From Cohnella silvisoli (GTDB lineage Bacteria > Bacillota > Bacilli > Paenibacillales > Paenibacillaceae), in the NCBI RefSeq assembly GCF_021190915.1, contig NZ_JAIOAP010000021.1:47321-111320 (forward strand): a stretch of 64,000 nt of DNA, given 5' to 3'. Positions 35,843-45,475 of the stretch are shown here, in pieces. The position numbers were made by a program, and so were the translations under genes. The notes under the pieces were generated by a model, which worked only from the letters and a program-made list of their open reading frames with translations, searched no databases and was not told the DNA's origin. Positions within the stretch are counted from its first letter, which is position 1, and each line of letters starts with the position of its first letter.

Positions 35843-38800
35843 TCATCCTATCATCAGAATCTCTCGGATCTCATTCTCCGTCAAAGTAGACAGTGCCTCT
35901 TGACCCGGCTGGATCACTTCGTCGATCAAGTTCTTTTTCCTCTGTTGGAGCTCATACATCTTATCTTCCACGGTACCCTGAGTAACGAGGCGGATGACCT
36001 GCACGACGTTTTTCTGCCCCATGCGATGCGCACGGTCGGCAGCCTGCTGCTCCACGGCTGGGTTCCACCAGAGATCATAGAGAATAACGGTGTCTGCTCC
36101 GGTTAAGTTTAGTCCGGTACCTCCAGCCTTTAACGAAATGAGGAACAAGTCTTTCTCCCCTTCGTTAAACCTATTGCACAACTCCACACGCTCAGAAGCG
36201 GGAGTTTTGCCGTCCAAATAGAAAAACGATACTCCCTGATAACTTAACTCTTTTCCGATCAAGCCCAGCATTTCGGTAAACTGCGAGAAAACGAGCATCC
36301 TCTTTCCGGCGCTTCGGCATTCCTCCACGATTTCCATCAATTGCTCGAATTTAGCCGAGCTTCCTTTGTAGTCTTCGACGAACAAAGCCGGGTGGCAGCA
36401 TAGCTGGCGAAGTCTAGTCAAACCTGCCAAAATTTTAATCCGGTTCTTATTAAAGCCGTCCTCGTTCAAATGCTTCAACGTTTCCTTCTGCAGCTTGGCC
36501 AAATAGGCCACGTACAGCTTCTTCTGATCCGGCAGCAGCTCGGAAGCTTGAAGCGACTCGATCTTCTCCGGCAGCTCCTTGAGCACGTCGGTTTTCAACC
36601 TGCGCAATAGAAACGGGCGGACTCTCTTGGCCACGACTTCCCGCGTCAAATCATTGAACGCCCTTCTGCCCTGGAACAATTCGGGGAACACGGCATCGAA
36701 AATGGACCACAGCTCCTCGATCGCGTTCTCCACCGGCGTTCCTGTGAGGGCAAAGCGGTAGCGGGCTTGTATTTCCTTTACCGCCTGCGCCGTCTGGGTC
36801 GCATGGTTCTTGAATGCTTGCGCCTCGTCCAAGATAAGAGTATGGAACGACGGCTCAGCGTACAGTTCGATATCTCTGCGCAACAGCGGGTAGGAGGTGA
36901 TGATAACGTCCGCTCCGGATACATCCTTCAGAACGGCGCTGCGTTCCGTTTTGCCGCCGTCGGCGATGACAGCCCGAATTTCCGGCGCGAATTTCTTCAG
37001 CTCATTGTACCAATTGTACATGAGGGAAGCGGGACAGACGATTATCGCCGGCAGCTGCTGGCTTCTGATCTCGGGCAGCACGGAGACAATAAAGGCGATG
37101 CTTTGGAGCGTCTTGCCAAGCCCCATATCGTCCGCAAGAATGCCGCCGAAACGGTAGTGGGCAAGCGTCTTCAGCCATTGGAAACCATACTTCTGGTAAT
37201 CCCGCAGGACGGGAGCCAGACTGTCCGGAACGGGAAAATCCAGATTGTCCGGGTTCCGCATGTTGTCCAAGAGCTGGCGGAACGATTTGCCGAGCCTTAC
37301 GGCATTGCCATGCCTATCCGAATCCATCAGATGGAGCCCGCGAACGACCGGAAGACGGAACTCCGTTCCATTTCTGTCGCCTTTGCGTATGCCTATTCCA
37401 TTCATCAAGCGGTTGATTTCTTCGAAATCGGTGCCTTCCAATGGCAATAATGCCCCGCTAGGCAGTTTATAATATTTGCGCTTTTCTTCCAAGGATTTCA
37501 ACAAGCCGCGAATGTCCGCGTCCGGAATTCCTTCTATATTGAATTTGATTTCCAGCCAATCGGTTCGCTCATCCATTTCCACCGTTACTTTCGGCGAGGA
37601 ATGTCCTCTATGGATTCTTGCTTTCACGGCGGAGGTGGCGTATACCTGGAGCAGCTTCTCCAGCTGCGGTACGACGTGGTACAGAAAGTCATACTCATCT
37701 TCTTCGTCGCCCAGAACATACCCGCTCTCCGTCTTGGCGAAGGAGGCTAGATCCATCAATTCCAGAATTCGCCCTTCCTGCTCGCCATCCCGCATGAGAA
37801 TACGACTGTCTCCGCGTTTATGATCCGCGATTCCCTCCAACGGATTAATGATAATATCTCCATACTGGAATTCCAGTCCGGCAAGCAGCCGATCCCTGAC
37901 CCGGTCTAAATAGAGCTTGGCCTTTAGCGGCGTCCGCACGATACGCTCGGATACGGTTTGGGCGATTTGAACGCTGCCCAGCTTCATCAGACCAGGTATC
38001 ACCTTCTCCATGAATGACTCCATTTGCTCCGGCGGGATCTGAACTTGCTGCTTGCGAGAATTTTCGAGCATGTTCTTCATCTCCGAAAGGCGCTTGCACT
38101 GATCGGCTTGCACCTTAAGCAGCTTTCCTTCGAAAAGGACAACCCCGTACGGCTCCATGACAATGATTTGGTCCAAGCCTTGGACATCCAATTGGTAGCT
38201 TTCATCCCGGGCCCGGTCAAATTCGAAACGGAGGGGGATCGGTTCATCGGATATGCGAATACCCTCATATTTGGTCTTATCATGCTCAAGCTGTACCGTC
38301 GGCGCCTCCGTTAGCAAAGGAAGCAGCGTTTCCCACGCGGAAGGAGGAACGAGAATCATCCGATCGCCGCTTAGATGATGCGCATGAGCGGAATAGATGC
38401 TCGAAGTTTCGCGGTACATCTTTTCGTTATGATAAATTTGGATCAACTGCCGGATTACCGCATCGTTTTCTTTGTCAAAGCTATGCAATGCAGGGTCGTA
38501 AGTGAAGTTTTTGGAAAAAATGAAAGGTGTCCTTCGATCGACGCGGTCGAGAAACTCCCGTAATTTCTGCACGATATAGAGACGCTTGGGACCGACCTTA
38601 AGCTCAATGGCGAACATGTACTTCCGATAGCCATAAGGGAACGGACTGCAGGTGACCTCGACGTCCAAAGCCGTCCTCGTTTCGAACAAGGAACCTGTAC
38701 GGCTTGGACGCGCCGGTTTATTTCCGAACAACTCCAGCATTCCATTCGTCAATCCGATATCACCGGCCGAAATTCCCGAGAAACTCGCAGTCGAAACGGC

Positions 38801-39178
38801 AAAATGCGGCATCATATGCCCTGACCCGTCAGAGGAACCTTCATCCGGCAACAGCTTCGAACCATACGAACGAACCGGCGATCTGCCCGCGTTCTGCAGA
38901 TCATGGATATTCAGCAGAACTGCGGCGATATGCTTGCAATGCTTGCTGCTGGTATATAACGCAGGACATGTGCAAGTCGCGCTCACATCCCCGTTGTCGT
39001 CGATATCGACGTTAACTTGATAATTGATGTTTCCTTTGACAGTTGCTTCATATATTAAATTTTCGGGATCGTAGTTTTCAATCGTCACTTTTTTGGCGCG
39101 GTAGTAGGTTTCTCCTCTCTCGTAGGAGAACGGGCCGCACAGTAATTTAATGACCCGTTTGGTCAATTGAATGCTCAT
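35843..39178 (-). CDS. SNF2-family helicase with N-terminal SWIM zinc finger
   Basis: 1111-aa protein with a SWIM motif near residues 68-90 (CTCPALYTSSKHCKHIAAVLL), the bacterial SNF2-associated middle domain, and a C-terminal Swi2/Snf2 ATPase: Walker A ADDMGLGKTLQSIAF, DEAQAFKN, LTGTPVENAIEELWS and RAHRMGQKNVVQVIRLV. Such proteins translocate on double-stranded DNA; most bacterial members are uncharacterised housekeeping proteins. The gap upstream holds the divergent promoter region of the YheO-like gene. Confidence 0.93.
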   Translation of the reverse strand: MSIQLTKRVIKLLCGPFSYERGETYYRAKKVTIENYDPENLIYEATVKGNINYQVNVDIDDNGDVSATCTCPALYTSSKHCKHIAAVLLNIHDLQNAGRSPVRSYGSKLLPDEGSSDGSGHMMPHFAVSTASFSGISAGDIGLTNGMLELFGNKPARPSRTGSLFETRTALDVEVTCSPFPYGYRKYMFAIELKVGPKRLYIVQKLREFLDRVDRRTPFIFSKNFTYDPALHSFDKENDAVIRQLIQIYHNEKMYRETSSIYSAHAHHLSGDRMILVPPSAWETLLPLLTEAPTVQLEHDKTKYEGIRISDEPIPLRFEFDRARDESYQLDVQGLDQIIVMEPYGVVLFEGKLLKVQADQCKRLSEMKNMLENSRKQQVQIPPEQMESFMEKVIPGLMKLGSVQIAQTVSERIVRTPLKAKLYLDRVRDRLLAGLEFQYGDIIINPLEGIADHKRGDSRILMRDGEQEGRILELMDLASFAKTESGYVLGDEEDEYDFLYHVVPQLEKLLQVYATSAVKARIHRGHSSPKVTVEMDERTDWLEIKFNIEGIPDADIRGLLKSLEEKRKYYKLPSGALLPLEGTDFEEINRLMNGIGIRKGDRNGTEFRLPVVRGLHLMDSDRHGNAVRLGKSFRQLLDNMRNPDNLDFPVPDSLAPVLRDYQKYGFQWLKTLAHYRFGGILADDMGLGKTLQSIAFIVSVLPEIRSQQLPAIIVCPASLMYNWYNELKKFAPEIRAVIADGGKTERSAVLKDVSGADVIITSYPLLRRDIELYAEPSFHTLILDEAQAFKNHATQTAQAVKEIQARYRFALTGTPVENAIEELWSIFDAVFPELFQGRRAFNDLTREVVAKRVRPFLLRRLKTDVLKELPEKIESLQASELLPDQKKLYVAYLAKLQKETLKHLNEDGFNKNRIKILAGLTRLRQLCCHPALFVEDYKGSSAKFEQLMEIVEECRSAGKRMLVFSQFTEMLGLIGKELSYQGVSFFYLDGKTPASERVELCNRFNEGEKDLFLISLKAGGTGLNLTGADTVILYDLWWNPAVEQQAADRAHRMGQKNVVQVIRLVTQGTVEDKMYELQQRKKNLIDEVIQPGQEALSTLTENEIREILMIG

Positions 39179-39296
39179 TTTCGTGCTCCTGCCTTCGGAA
39201 TAAAAGATAGATGTTCAGCTATTGCCGTATCTCTTATGATAACAGAATTAAGTAGAAACGCTTAATACCATACTTTTTGTTAGTCGAAAAAACTTT

Positions 39297-39324
39297 TTGT
39301 TTTAATTTCGTTTTCCGCTATGAT
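39297..39324 (+). promoter_or_regulatory. Putative sigma-A promoter of DauR-like gene
   Basis: TTGTTT (39297-39302) and TATGAT (39319-39324) with a 16-bp spacer, ~45 bp before the ATG of the regulator. The direct repeat ACTTTTTGTT occurs just before and over the -35. Confidence 0.45.
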
Positions 39325-39367
39325 ACGATACGAATGATTCAAGTTTGTATGGCGGGAGGAAGATCCT

Positions 39368-40030
39368 ATGGAGTCCATCCAGCATGAGATGGCTTTTTTT
39401 CAATCTCTGGTGAAAGGCATAGCCGCTCAGTTCGGAGAAAACTGCGAGGTTGTGCTTCACGATTTAACGCGTCCTTACGAAAGTACGATCGTAGCTATCG
39501 AGAACGGACACATTACGGGCAGAAAAACCGGCGATCCGGGAACGAATCTCGGCCTGGAGCTGCTCAAGGGAACCGTCAAGGACGGCAACCGCTTTAACTA
39601 CATGACACAGACGAAGGATGGAAGGATTCTCCGTTCCACTTCGCTATACATCCATGATGCGAGCGGCAAGCCCATCGGCTCTCTGTGCATGAACTTCGAT
39701 ATTACCGATCTGAAAATGGCTGAGCAATCCCTGAAATCGTTGATCAACTTCGGAACCAATGATGAAGTAAAGGAAACGTTCGTCAGCAACGTCAACGATT
39801 TGCTAGACACCTTGATCCAGCAAACGCAGGAAATCGTCGGCAAGCCCGTGGCGCTAATGTCCAAGGAAGACAAAATGAAATTTATTTCCCTGCTGGACGA
39901 AAAAGGGGCTTTCCTGATCAAAAAATCGGGCGAGAAGGTTTGCGCCTATTTGAACATCTCCAAGTTCTCGCTGTACAGCTACATGGATGTATCGAAAAGC
40001 TCGGATCAAGGAGGAGAACACGTATTGTGA
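39368..40030 (+). CDS. YheO/DauR-family PAS-like transcriptional regulator
   Basis: 220-aa protein with the YheO-like PAS domain (residues ~8-120; LVKGIAAQFGENCEVVLHDL, NGHITGRKTGD, SLYIHDASGKPIGSLCMNFDIT) and a C-terminal HTH (~165-215; KMKFISLLDEKGAFLIKKSG, VCAYLNISKFSLYSYM). DauR of Pseudomonas controls D-amino-acid catabolism. Here the next two genes encode a D-threonine aldolase/D-serine dehydratase-like enzyme and a RidA protein, so a D-amino-acid role fits. Its stop overlaps the expected start of the enzyme gene (GTGA). Confidence 0.88.
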   Translation: MESIQHEMAFFQSLVKGIAAQFGENCEVVLHDLTRPYESTIVAIENGHITGRKTGDPGTNLGLELLKGTVKDGNRFNYMTQTKDGRILRSTSLYIHDASGKPIGSLCMNFDITDLKMAEQSLKSLINFGTNDEVKETFVSNVNDLLDTLIQQTQEIVGKPVALMSKEDKMKFISLLDEKGAFLIKKSGEKVCAYLNISKFSLYSYMDVSKSSDQGGEHVL

Positions 40031-41117
40031 TCGAACGCCAGCCTTATTGATCGACGTCGACAAGATGGAAGCCAATATTCGCCATATGGCTATGATCGCC
40101 GACCGCCACCATAAGAAATTGCGCCCTCATGCGAAAACACATAAAATGCCCGCCGTTGCCCGCAAGCAATTGCAAGCGGGTGCCGCTGGAATTACCGTCG
40201 CGAAAGTTTCCGAAGCCGAGGTGATGGCGGCAAACGGAATCGACGATATCTTCATTGCTTATCCGATCGTGACGGCTTCCAAAATCGAAAGAGTGCTCGC
40301 TCTCGCTGGCAAAGTAAACCGTCTTATCGTCGGTATCGACAGCCTTGAAGGTGCGATGCAATTATCCCAAACGGCGACTAAAGCGAATGCGGTTATAGAG
40401 GTTCGGCTGGAAATCGATACCGGCATGCGAAGAACAGGTGTACTCTATGAGGATTCTCTTCATTTGGCTTCCCGAATTCATGCCCTCGACCATCTGAATC
40501 TTTCGGGTATATTCACCTTTCGCGGCGCTTTCATGAACGGCGCGCCTACCCTGGATTTGCGCAGCGCCGGCATCGAAGAAGGAAACCTGATGGCCGAACT
40601 TGCCGAGAAAATGAAAGCGCAAGGCATACCGATATCGGACGTTAGCGTGGGTTCGACCCCGACGGCCGAATATGCTGCGGAAGTAAATGGCGTCACGGAA
40701 ATTCGTCCGGGAACCTACGTGTTCCAGGATCAAATGCAGGCGAGGCTGGGCGTTTGCACCTTGGATCAGTGCGCGGGCACGGTTCTGGCAACTGTCGTAA
40801 GCAGGCCTTCCCCCAATTACGCCGTCATTGACGGAGGAAGCAAAACGTTTGCCACCGACGTGCAGCCGAATACCGAACCGCTTCAATTGCGGGGCTTTGG
40901 CCATATTCTAGGTGCCCCGGACGCCGTGCTGGAGAGACTGTCGGAGGAACATGGCGTCATCCGGTTAAACGGCAACCAGCCATGGAAAATAGGAGAACAA
41001 ATCCAAATCGTCCCTAACCATATCTGCAGTACGGTAAATTTGCATAATAACGTATATTGGGTTGACGGTGAGCGCATAGAGAAAGTAAAAGTGCTAGGCC
41101 GAGGAATGCTTGAATAA
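39987..41117 (+). CDS. D-threonine aldolase / D-serine dehydratase-like PLP enzyme, normal start probably lost
   Basis: Alanine-racemase-fold type III PLP enzyme. The PLP lysine lies in RPHAKTHKMPAVA; the C-terminal PNHICSTVNLHNNVYWVDGE carries the His-x-Cys zinc ligands of the DSD1/D-TA family. The expected start is GTG 40027, 4 bp overlapping the regulator stop and behind AAGGAGGAG. Reading from there gives M-I-E and then falls out of frame. One extra A after GAA (40035) would give MIETPALLIDVDKMEANI, the normal family start. As sequenced, the frame opens only from ATG 39987 inside the regulator gene, without a ribosome binding site. It may be a sequencing error or recent inactivation. Confidence 0.78.
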   Translation: MYRKARIKEENTYCDRTPALLIDVDKMEANIRHMAMIADRHHKKLRPHAKTHKMPAVARKQLQAGAAGITVAKVSEAEVMAANGIDDIFIAYPIVTASKIERVLALAGKVNRLIVGIDSLEGAMQLSQTATKANAVIEVRLEIDTGMRRTGVLYEDSLHLASRIHALDHLNLSGIFTFRGAFMNGAPTLDLRSAGIEEGNLMAELAEKMKAQGIPISDVSVGSTPTAEYAAEVNGVTEIRPGTYVFQDQMQARLGVCTLDQCAGTVLATVVSRPSPNYAVIDGGSKTFATDVQPNTEPLQLRGFGHILGAPDAVLERLSEEHGVIRLNGNQPWKIGEQIQIVPNHICSTVNLHNNVYWVDGERIEKVKVLGRGMLE

Positions 41118-41152
41118 ATCGATAATCGAAGAGAAAAACGGAGGATTTACAC

Positions 41153-41617
41153 ATGTCGCAGATCGAAAAACGTTTAGAACAACTAGGAATACAATTGCCG
41201 GCCGCCCCAAAGCCGATGTTCACCTATGTTCCGTGTAACCGAACGGGAAATTTGCTCTATTTATCCGGGCAGGACTGTCGGATCGATGGCGTTCTGATGT
41301 ATGAAGGCAAGCTGGGCCAGGATTTGACCATCGAGCAAGGACAAGCGGCCGCTAAGCAAACGATCATCAATTGCTTGGCTGTCTTGAAAGATTACTTAGG
41401 CGATTTGGACCGCGTCGTGAAAATCGTCAAGATGCTCGGGCTCGTCAACAGCGCTCCCGGATTTGCCGACCAGCCTTACGTCATCAACGGGGCGTCGGAT
41501 TTCCTCGTCGAAGTGTTCGGCGAAAGTGGCAAGCATGCCCGTTCGGCCATCGGTACCAACGAGCTTCCGTTCCGCACGCCGGTCGAAATCGAAATTATCG
41601 CGGAAATCCGGGATTAA
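41153..41617 (+). CDS. RidA-family (YjgF/YER057c) enamine/imine deaminase-like protein
   Basis: 154-aa protein with the Rid fold (NLLYLSGQDCRIDG, GQAAAKQTIINCLAVLKDYLGDLDRVVKIVKMLGLV, HARSAIGTNELPFRTPVEIEIIAEI). R in ARSAIG corresponds to the conserved arginine that anchors the imine carboxylate. RidA hydrolyses reactive enamines such as 2-aminoacrylate from serine dehydratases, matching the PLP enzyme 35 bp upstream. It is followed by a bidirectional terminator. Confidence 0.9.
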   Translation: MSQIEKRLEQLGIQLPAAPKPMFTYVPCNRTGNLLYLSGQDCRIDGVLMYEGKLGQDLTIEQGQAAAKQTIINCLAVLKDYLGDLDRVVKIVKMLGLVNSAPGFADQPYVINGASDFLVEVFGESGKHARSAIGTNELPFRTPVEIEIIAEIRD

Positions 41618-41645
41618 GATAACACCACAAACTCGCTATACACAG

Positions 41646-41676
41646 GCAGCTCCGTGAAGTTATTTCACGGAGCTGC
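41646..41676. terminator. Bidirectional terminator between ridA-like gene and mglC
   Basis: A near-perfect 13-14-bp stem (GCAGCTCCGTGAA / TTTCACGGAGCTGC) in the short gap between the convergent RidA-family gene and mglC. The stem itself supplies TT tracts on both sides. Confidence 0.75.
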
Positions 41677-41687
41677 TGACCTTAACA

Positions 41688-42701
41688 TTATTTCTTAGCT
41701 AAATACTTCCGTACATCGAATCCCACGGCTGACACGATAATCAAACCTTTTATGATAAGCTGCCAGTTCGGATTAACCCCGATAAACGTCAGGCCGTAGT
41801 TGATGACGCCGAAGATCATGACGCCGGCCATTACGCCAGGCACGGTTCCAATGCCTCCCGTCGTAGATACGCCGCCGACCACGCAAGCCGCGATAGCATC
41901 AAGCTCGTACATGTTGCCGTATCCATTGGAGGCCCCTCCGGATTTGGCGGCTTCGAGAACGCCCGCAAGCCCGTACAGCGCGCCGGCTATACTATAAATC
42001 CACAACAGATTGCGTCCGACATTGATACCCGAGACATGAGCCGCTTGAACGTTGCCGCCGATCGCGTACATATTTTTGCCGAGCCTCGTTTTGTTGAAAA
42101 TGACCCAGCAGATGACGGCGACGATAATCGCGATAATGACCAGGTAAGGCAAACTAAAGGAGCCAATCTCGAACGTACCCGAGCCCCATTTCGTAAAGCT
42201 TGAACGAAGCCCGCCGATAGGCTGGGAATTGTTCGGCGGCATATCGAAGTACAAGGAATTGATCCCCAGCACGATAACCATCGTCCCCAGCGTCGTAATA
42301 AATGGCGGCACATGAAGCTTGGAGACGATAAGACCGTTGATAAGGCCGACGACTAGTCCGGCAAGAACGGCAAGCAGCACGGGAACGATAATAGGCAGCT
42401 CATTTAAATGAGGAAAAAACTTCTGTGGATAATCGGACAACTGCACCATTGAAGCCGAGATCACCGCGGACAACCCGACGACGCGGCCGGCGGACAGGTC
42501 GACTCCCCCCGTAATAAGCACGAATGCTGCGCCCAACGCGATAATCGCTTTCGTCGAGTTCTGGTGCAGGATGTTCGTCAAGGTGCTCAAGGATAAGAAA
42601 GACGGATCGGTCAACGTAATGCCGATGATGAGAACGGCAAGTACGACATAGATCGCGTAGTCAGTCAGGAATGCTTTCGTATTTTTAACGGTAACGTTCA
42701 T
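41688..42701 (-). CDS. mglC: Galactose/sugar ABC transporter permease MglC-like
   Basis: 337-aa permease of the RbsC/MglC family (CUT2) with about 8-10 transmembrane segments and the motif ITGGVDLSAGRVVGLSAVISA. KLHVPPFITTLGTMVIVLGI and the C-terminal VSTTGGIGTVPGVMAGVMIFGVINYGL are typical. It follows the ATPase gene by 15 bp and is the last gene of the mgl operon. Confidence 0.9.
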   Translation of the reverse strand: MNVTVKNTKAFLTDYAIYVVLAVLIIGITLTDPSFLSLSTLTNILHQNSTKAIIALGAAFVLITGGVDLSAGRVVGLSAVISASMVQLSDYPQKFFPHLNELPIIVPVLLAVLAGLVVGLINGLIVSKLHVPPFITTLGTMVIVLGINSLYFDMPPNNSQPIGGLRSSFTKWGSGTFEIGSFSLPYLVIIAIIVAVICWVIFNKTRLGKNMYAIGGNVQAAHVSGINVGRNLLWIYSIAGALYGLAGVLEAAKSGGASNGYGNMYELDAIAACVVGGVSTTGGIGTVPGVMAGVMIFGVINYGLTFIGVNPNWQLIIKGLIIVSAVGFDVRKYLAKK

Positions 42702-42716
42702 GTCGATCCCCCCCGA

Positions 42717-44234
42717 TCAGGCCGTATGTTGGGCGGCTAGCCGCATAATTTCTTCTTCCGTGGCGGTAGCGCCGTCCACGATTCCGGTCAAACTTCCTTC
42801 GCTCATGACCGCTATGCGGTCGGACATGCCAAGCAGCTCCGGCATTTCGGAAGAAATCATAATAATGCTTTTGCCTTGCGCGGCCAAATCCGCGATGATG
42901 GTATAAATTTCGAATTTCGCCCCGACATCGATTCCCCGAGTCGGTTCGTCAAGCAATAAAATATCGGGTTCCGTCAGCAGCCATCTCGCCAGGAGCACCT
43001 TCTGTTGATTTCCGCCGGACAAATATCTGATTTGCGTTTTCATAGACGGCGTTTTTACGCTTAAGCGGTTTATACTGCGATCCGTGTCTTCGCGCCGTTT
43101 GTTGTCCTCCAGTATAAAATAAGGCTTTTCATAGCGCTTCTGATTAGCGACTACCGTATTTTCAAGCACCGACAACACGGGGAAAATGCCGGTGACGCGG
43201 CGTTCTTCGGTTAATAAAGCCATTTTGTGCCGGATGGCGTCAACGGGCCTGCGAATCTTAATCGGCTTGCCGCGCAGCGTCAAACGACCGGACGATAGCG
43301 AGCGGATGCCGAACAACGCTTCGATCAGCTCCGTTCTTTGGGCGCCTACCAATCCGCCTACCCCGAGAATTTCACCTTTCCGCAGCTCAAAGGATACGTT
43401 GCGGAATGATTTCGGTATCGGAGAGGTGAAATCTTCCACCTTCAGCAGAACATCGCCGGGAACATTCGCTCGTTCCGGGTACCGCTGGGTTAAATCGCGT
43501 CCGACCATCCGGGAAATGATGAGGTCGGTCGTCAAATCCTTCGCGTCCCAAGTACCGATTTGTCGCCCATCCCGCATGATCGTAACTTCATCGGAGATGC
43601 GCAAGATTTCTTCCATTTTGTGCGAAATATAAATAATCGCGACTCCACGCCGCTTCAAGCCTGCGATAATGCGGAACAAATGCTCGACTTCATTGCCTGT
43701 CAGAGAGGAAGTAGGTTCGTCCATGACGATGACTTTGGCATTGTATGAAACAGCCTTGGCTATTTCGATCGATTGGATTTTGGAAACGGACAGCTTGCCG
43801 ATGATCGTATCCGGTTTAATATCCATGTCCAGCTCCTTGAAGAGCTTCTCGGTATCGCGGAACATCTTCTTGCCGTCTACGAATCGGAACGGTCGAAAAC
43901 CGCGCAGCGGCAACCGGCCAAGCCATATATTTTCCATAACGCTGCGGTGCGGAACTGGATGCAGCTCCTGATGGATCATGGAAATTCCGCTGCCTAGAGC
44001 CGCTCTTGAATCGGGGAGATGGAGCTTCTGCCCGTTCATCCGGATTTCGCCGGCTTCCGGGGAATAGATGCCGAAGAGACATTTCATCAAAGTCGATTTG
44101 CCTGCCCCGTTCTCGCCCATTAGCGCATGAACGGTACCGGGACGAACGTTTAATGTAACGTTGTCCAGCGCTTGCACGCCGGGGAAAGACTTCGAGATCC
44201 CTTCCATCTCCAGCAAATATTGCGTTGTTGTCAT
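42717..44234 (-). CDS. mglA: Galactose/sugar ABC transporter ATPase MglA-like
   Basis: 505-aa two-domain ATPase of the CUT2 type. The N-terminal domain has Walker A GENGAGKSTLMKCL, signature LSVSKIQSIEIAKA and Walker B VIVMDEPTSSL. The C-terminal domain has a degenerate P-loop (GLVGAQRTELIEALFG), signature LSGGNQQKVLLARW and ILLLDEPTRGIDVGAKFEIY. This asymmetry is normal for MglA/RbsA. A GC-rich stem-loop at 44272-44309 lies between it and mglB and may stabilise the mglB message. Confidence 0.92.
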   Translation of the reverse strand: MTTTQYLLEMEGISKSFPGVQALDNVTLNVRPGTVHALMGENGAGKSTLMKCLFGIYSPEAGEIRMNGQKLHLPDSRAALGSGISMIHQELHPVPHRSVMENIWLGRLPLRGFRPFRFVDGKKMFRDTEKLFKELDMDIKPDTIIGKLSVSKIQSIEIAKAVSYNAKVIVMDEPTSSLTGNEVEHLFRIIAGLKRRGVAIIYISHKMEEILRISDEVTIMRDGRQIGTWDAKDLTTDLIISRMVGRDLTQRYPERANVPGDVLLKVEDFTSPIPKSFRNVSFELRKGEILGVGGLVGAQRTELIEALFGIRSLSSGRLTLRGKPIKIRRPVDAIRHKMALLTEERRVTGIFPVLSVLENTVVANQKRYEKPYFILEDNKRREDTDRSINRLSVKTPSMKTQIRYLSGGNQQKVLLARWLLTEPDILLLDEPTRGIDVGAKFEIYTIIADLAAQGKSIIMISSEMPELLGMSDRIAVMSEGSLTGIVDGATATEEEIMRLAAQHTA

Positions 44235-44318
44235 TGTTCACTCCCCCTGATGCGGTTAACGGTATAAGAAAGGCGGGGTAAGCGACGCAAGCCTCGATCG
44301 CCCCCCGCCCTAATCCTC

Positions 44319-45356
44319 TTACTTGGCGTCGTTCATATTATCTTTCGTGATTTTCTTATAAGGTACCCAGACGTACTTGCCGTCGGTGATGTCATAGCCG
44401 GAGTTGTCTTTGGAAGGCGTGTCGCCTTTGGCGAGCACGGCTGCCAAATTCAAAGTCGCGGCGCCTTGGTTTTTGGCATCGTTGAGGACGGTTCCGAGCA
44501 GCGTTCCGTCGGACAGAGCCTGCAAGGCAGGTGCCGTTGCATCTACGCCTACGACCGGCATGAACTTGTTGTCCTTGAAGTAACCGGCGGCTTTCAGAGC
44601 TTCGATTGCGCCAAGCGCCATATCGTCGTTGTTCGCAAGCACGGCTTCGATTTTGTCCCCGTGAGCGGACAGGAACGTAGCCATTTTATCCTGCGCTTTA
44701 ACGCGATCCCACATCGCCGTGTCTTCCGCAAGCTTCTCGACTTTAATGCCAGCGTCTTCGATCGCTTGGATGGAAAACTTCGTGCGAAGCTCGGCATCTT
44801 GATGTCCCGGCTCGCCCTTCAGCATAATATATTGCAGAACGCCGTCTTTGTTTTTGTCCATTTCCGGATGCGCTTTCCAGTAATCAACGAGAAGTTCGCC
44901 TTCCATGGAACCGGATTGCTCCGCTTTCGCGCCTACATAATAAACCTTATCCCATTTCTTCATATCGTCCGCCAGCGGTTCGCGATTGAAGAATACGACC
45001 GGGATTTTCGCTTTCTGGGCTTTATCGATAATAACGCCTGCAGCCGTACGATCTACGGGATTGATAGCCATTGCGTCGTATTTCTTGGAGACGAACAGGT
45101 CGACTTTATCGTTCTGGGTCGGTTGGGAATTCTGGCTGTCTACGATGTCAACCGTCGCTTTGCCGGTCGCGGCGTCTTTGATGGCGTTGCGGACGCCGGT
45201 CATGAACGTATCATCGAATTTGTAGATGGCCACCCCGATCGTATTGCTGTCGCCGCCCGATGCCGCTTTGTCGTTGTTTTTCGAATTACTGCAACCAGCC
45301 GCCACCGCAACCAGCATTGCTCCCGCTACAAGCACCGGAATAATCTTCTTTTTCAT
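44319..45356 (-). CDS. mglB: Galactose/glucose-binding lipoprotein MglB-like
   Basis: 345-aa binding protein with a lipoprotein signal (AVAAGC) and the periplasmic-binding-protein I fold. The calcium-loop sequence DKNKDGVLQYIMLKGEPGHQDAE is very like that of Escherichia coli MglB, and ANNDDMALGAIEALKAAG and VVGVDATAPALQAL match the sugar-binding C-lobe. Hence galactose or glucose/methyl-galactoside is the likely ligand. It is first in the mglBAC order, with a cre site 66-80 bp upstream. Confidence 0.92.
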   Translation of the reverse strand: MKKKIIPVLVAGAMLVAVAAGCSNSKNNDKAASGGDSNTIGVAIYKFDDTFMTGVRNAIKDAATGKATVDIVDSQNSQPTQNDKVDLFVSKKYDAMAINPVDRTAAGVIIDKAQKAKIPVVFFNREPLADDMKKWDKVYYVGAKAEQSGSMEGELLVDYWKAHPEMDKNKDGVLQYIMLKGEPGHQDAELRTKFSIQAIEDAGIKVEKLAEDTAMWDRVKAQDKMATFLSAHGDKIEAVLANNDDMALGAIEALKAAGYFKDNKFMPVVGVDATAPALQALSDGTLLGTVLNDAKNQGAATLNLAAVLAKGDTPSKDNSGYDITDGKYVWVPYKKITKDNMNDAK

Positions 45357-45421
45357 ATTACTTGACCTCCTCGAATCTGTTTGTTAGGACCGTTACGAGA
45401 TCGATTATGTCTCATTCCGGT

Positions 45422-45436
45422 ATGAAAACGAATTCA
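45422..45436 (+). promoter_or_regulatory. cre site (CcpA), perfect consensus match
   Basis: ATGAAAACGAATTCA matches WTGNAARCGNWWWCA at all 15 positions. It lies upstream of mglB and after the binding-protein gene at 45476, where it would repress mglBAC in the presence of preferred sugars. Confidence 0.7.
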
Positions 45437-45475
45437 ATATCCTCCTCTTTTCTAGCAAAATCCTGCTGACCTCGT

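Noticed and set aside
44466..45365. 299-codon plus-strand frame
   Set aside because: Antisense to the clearly real mglB-like gene.
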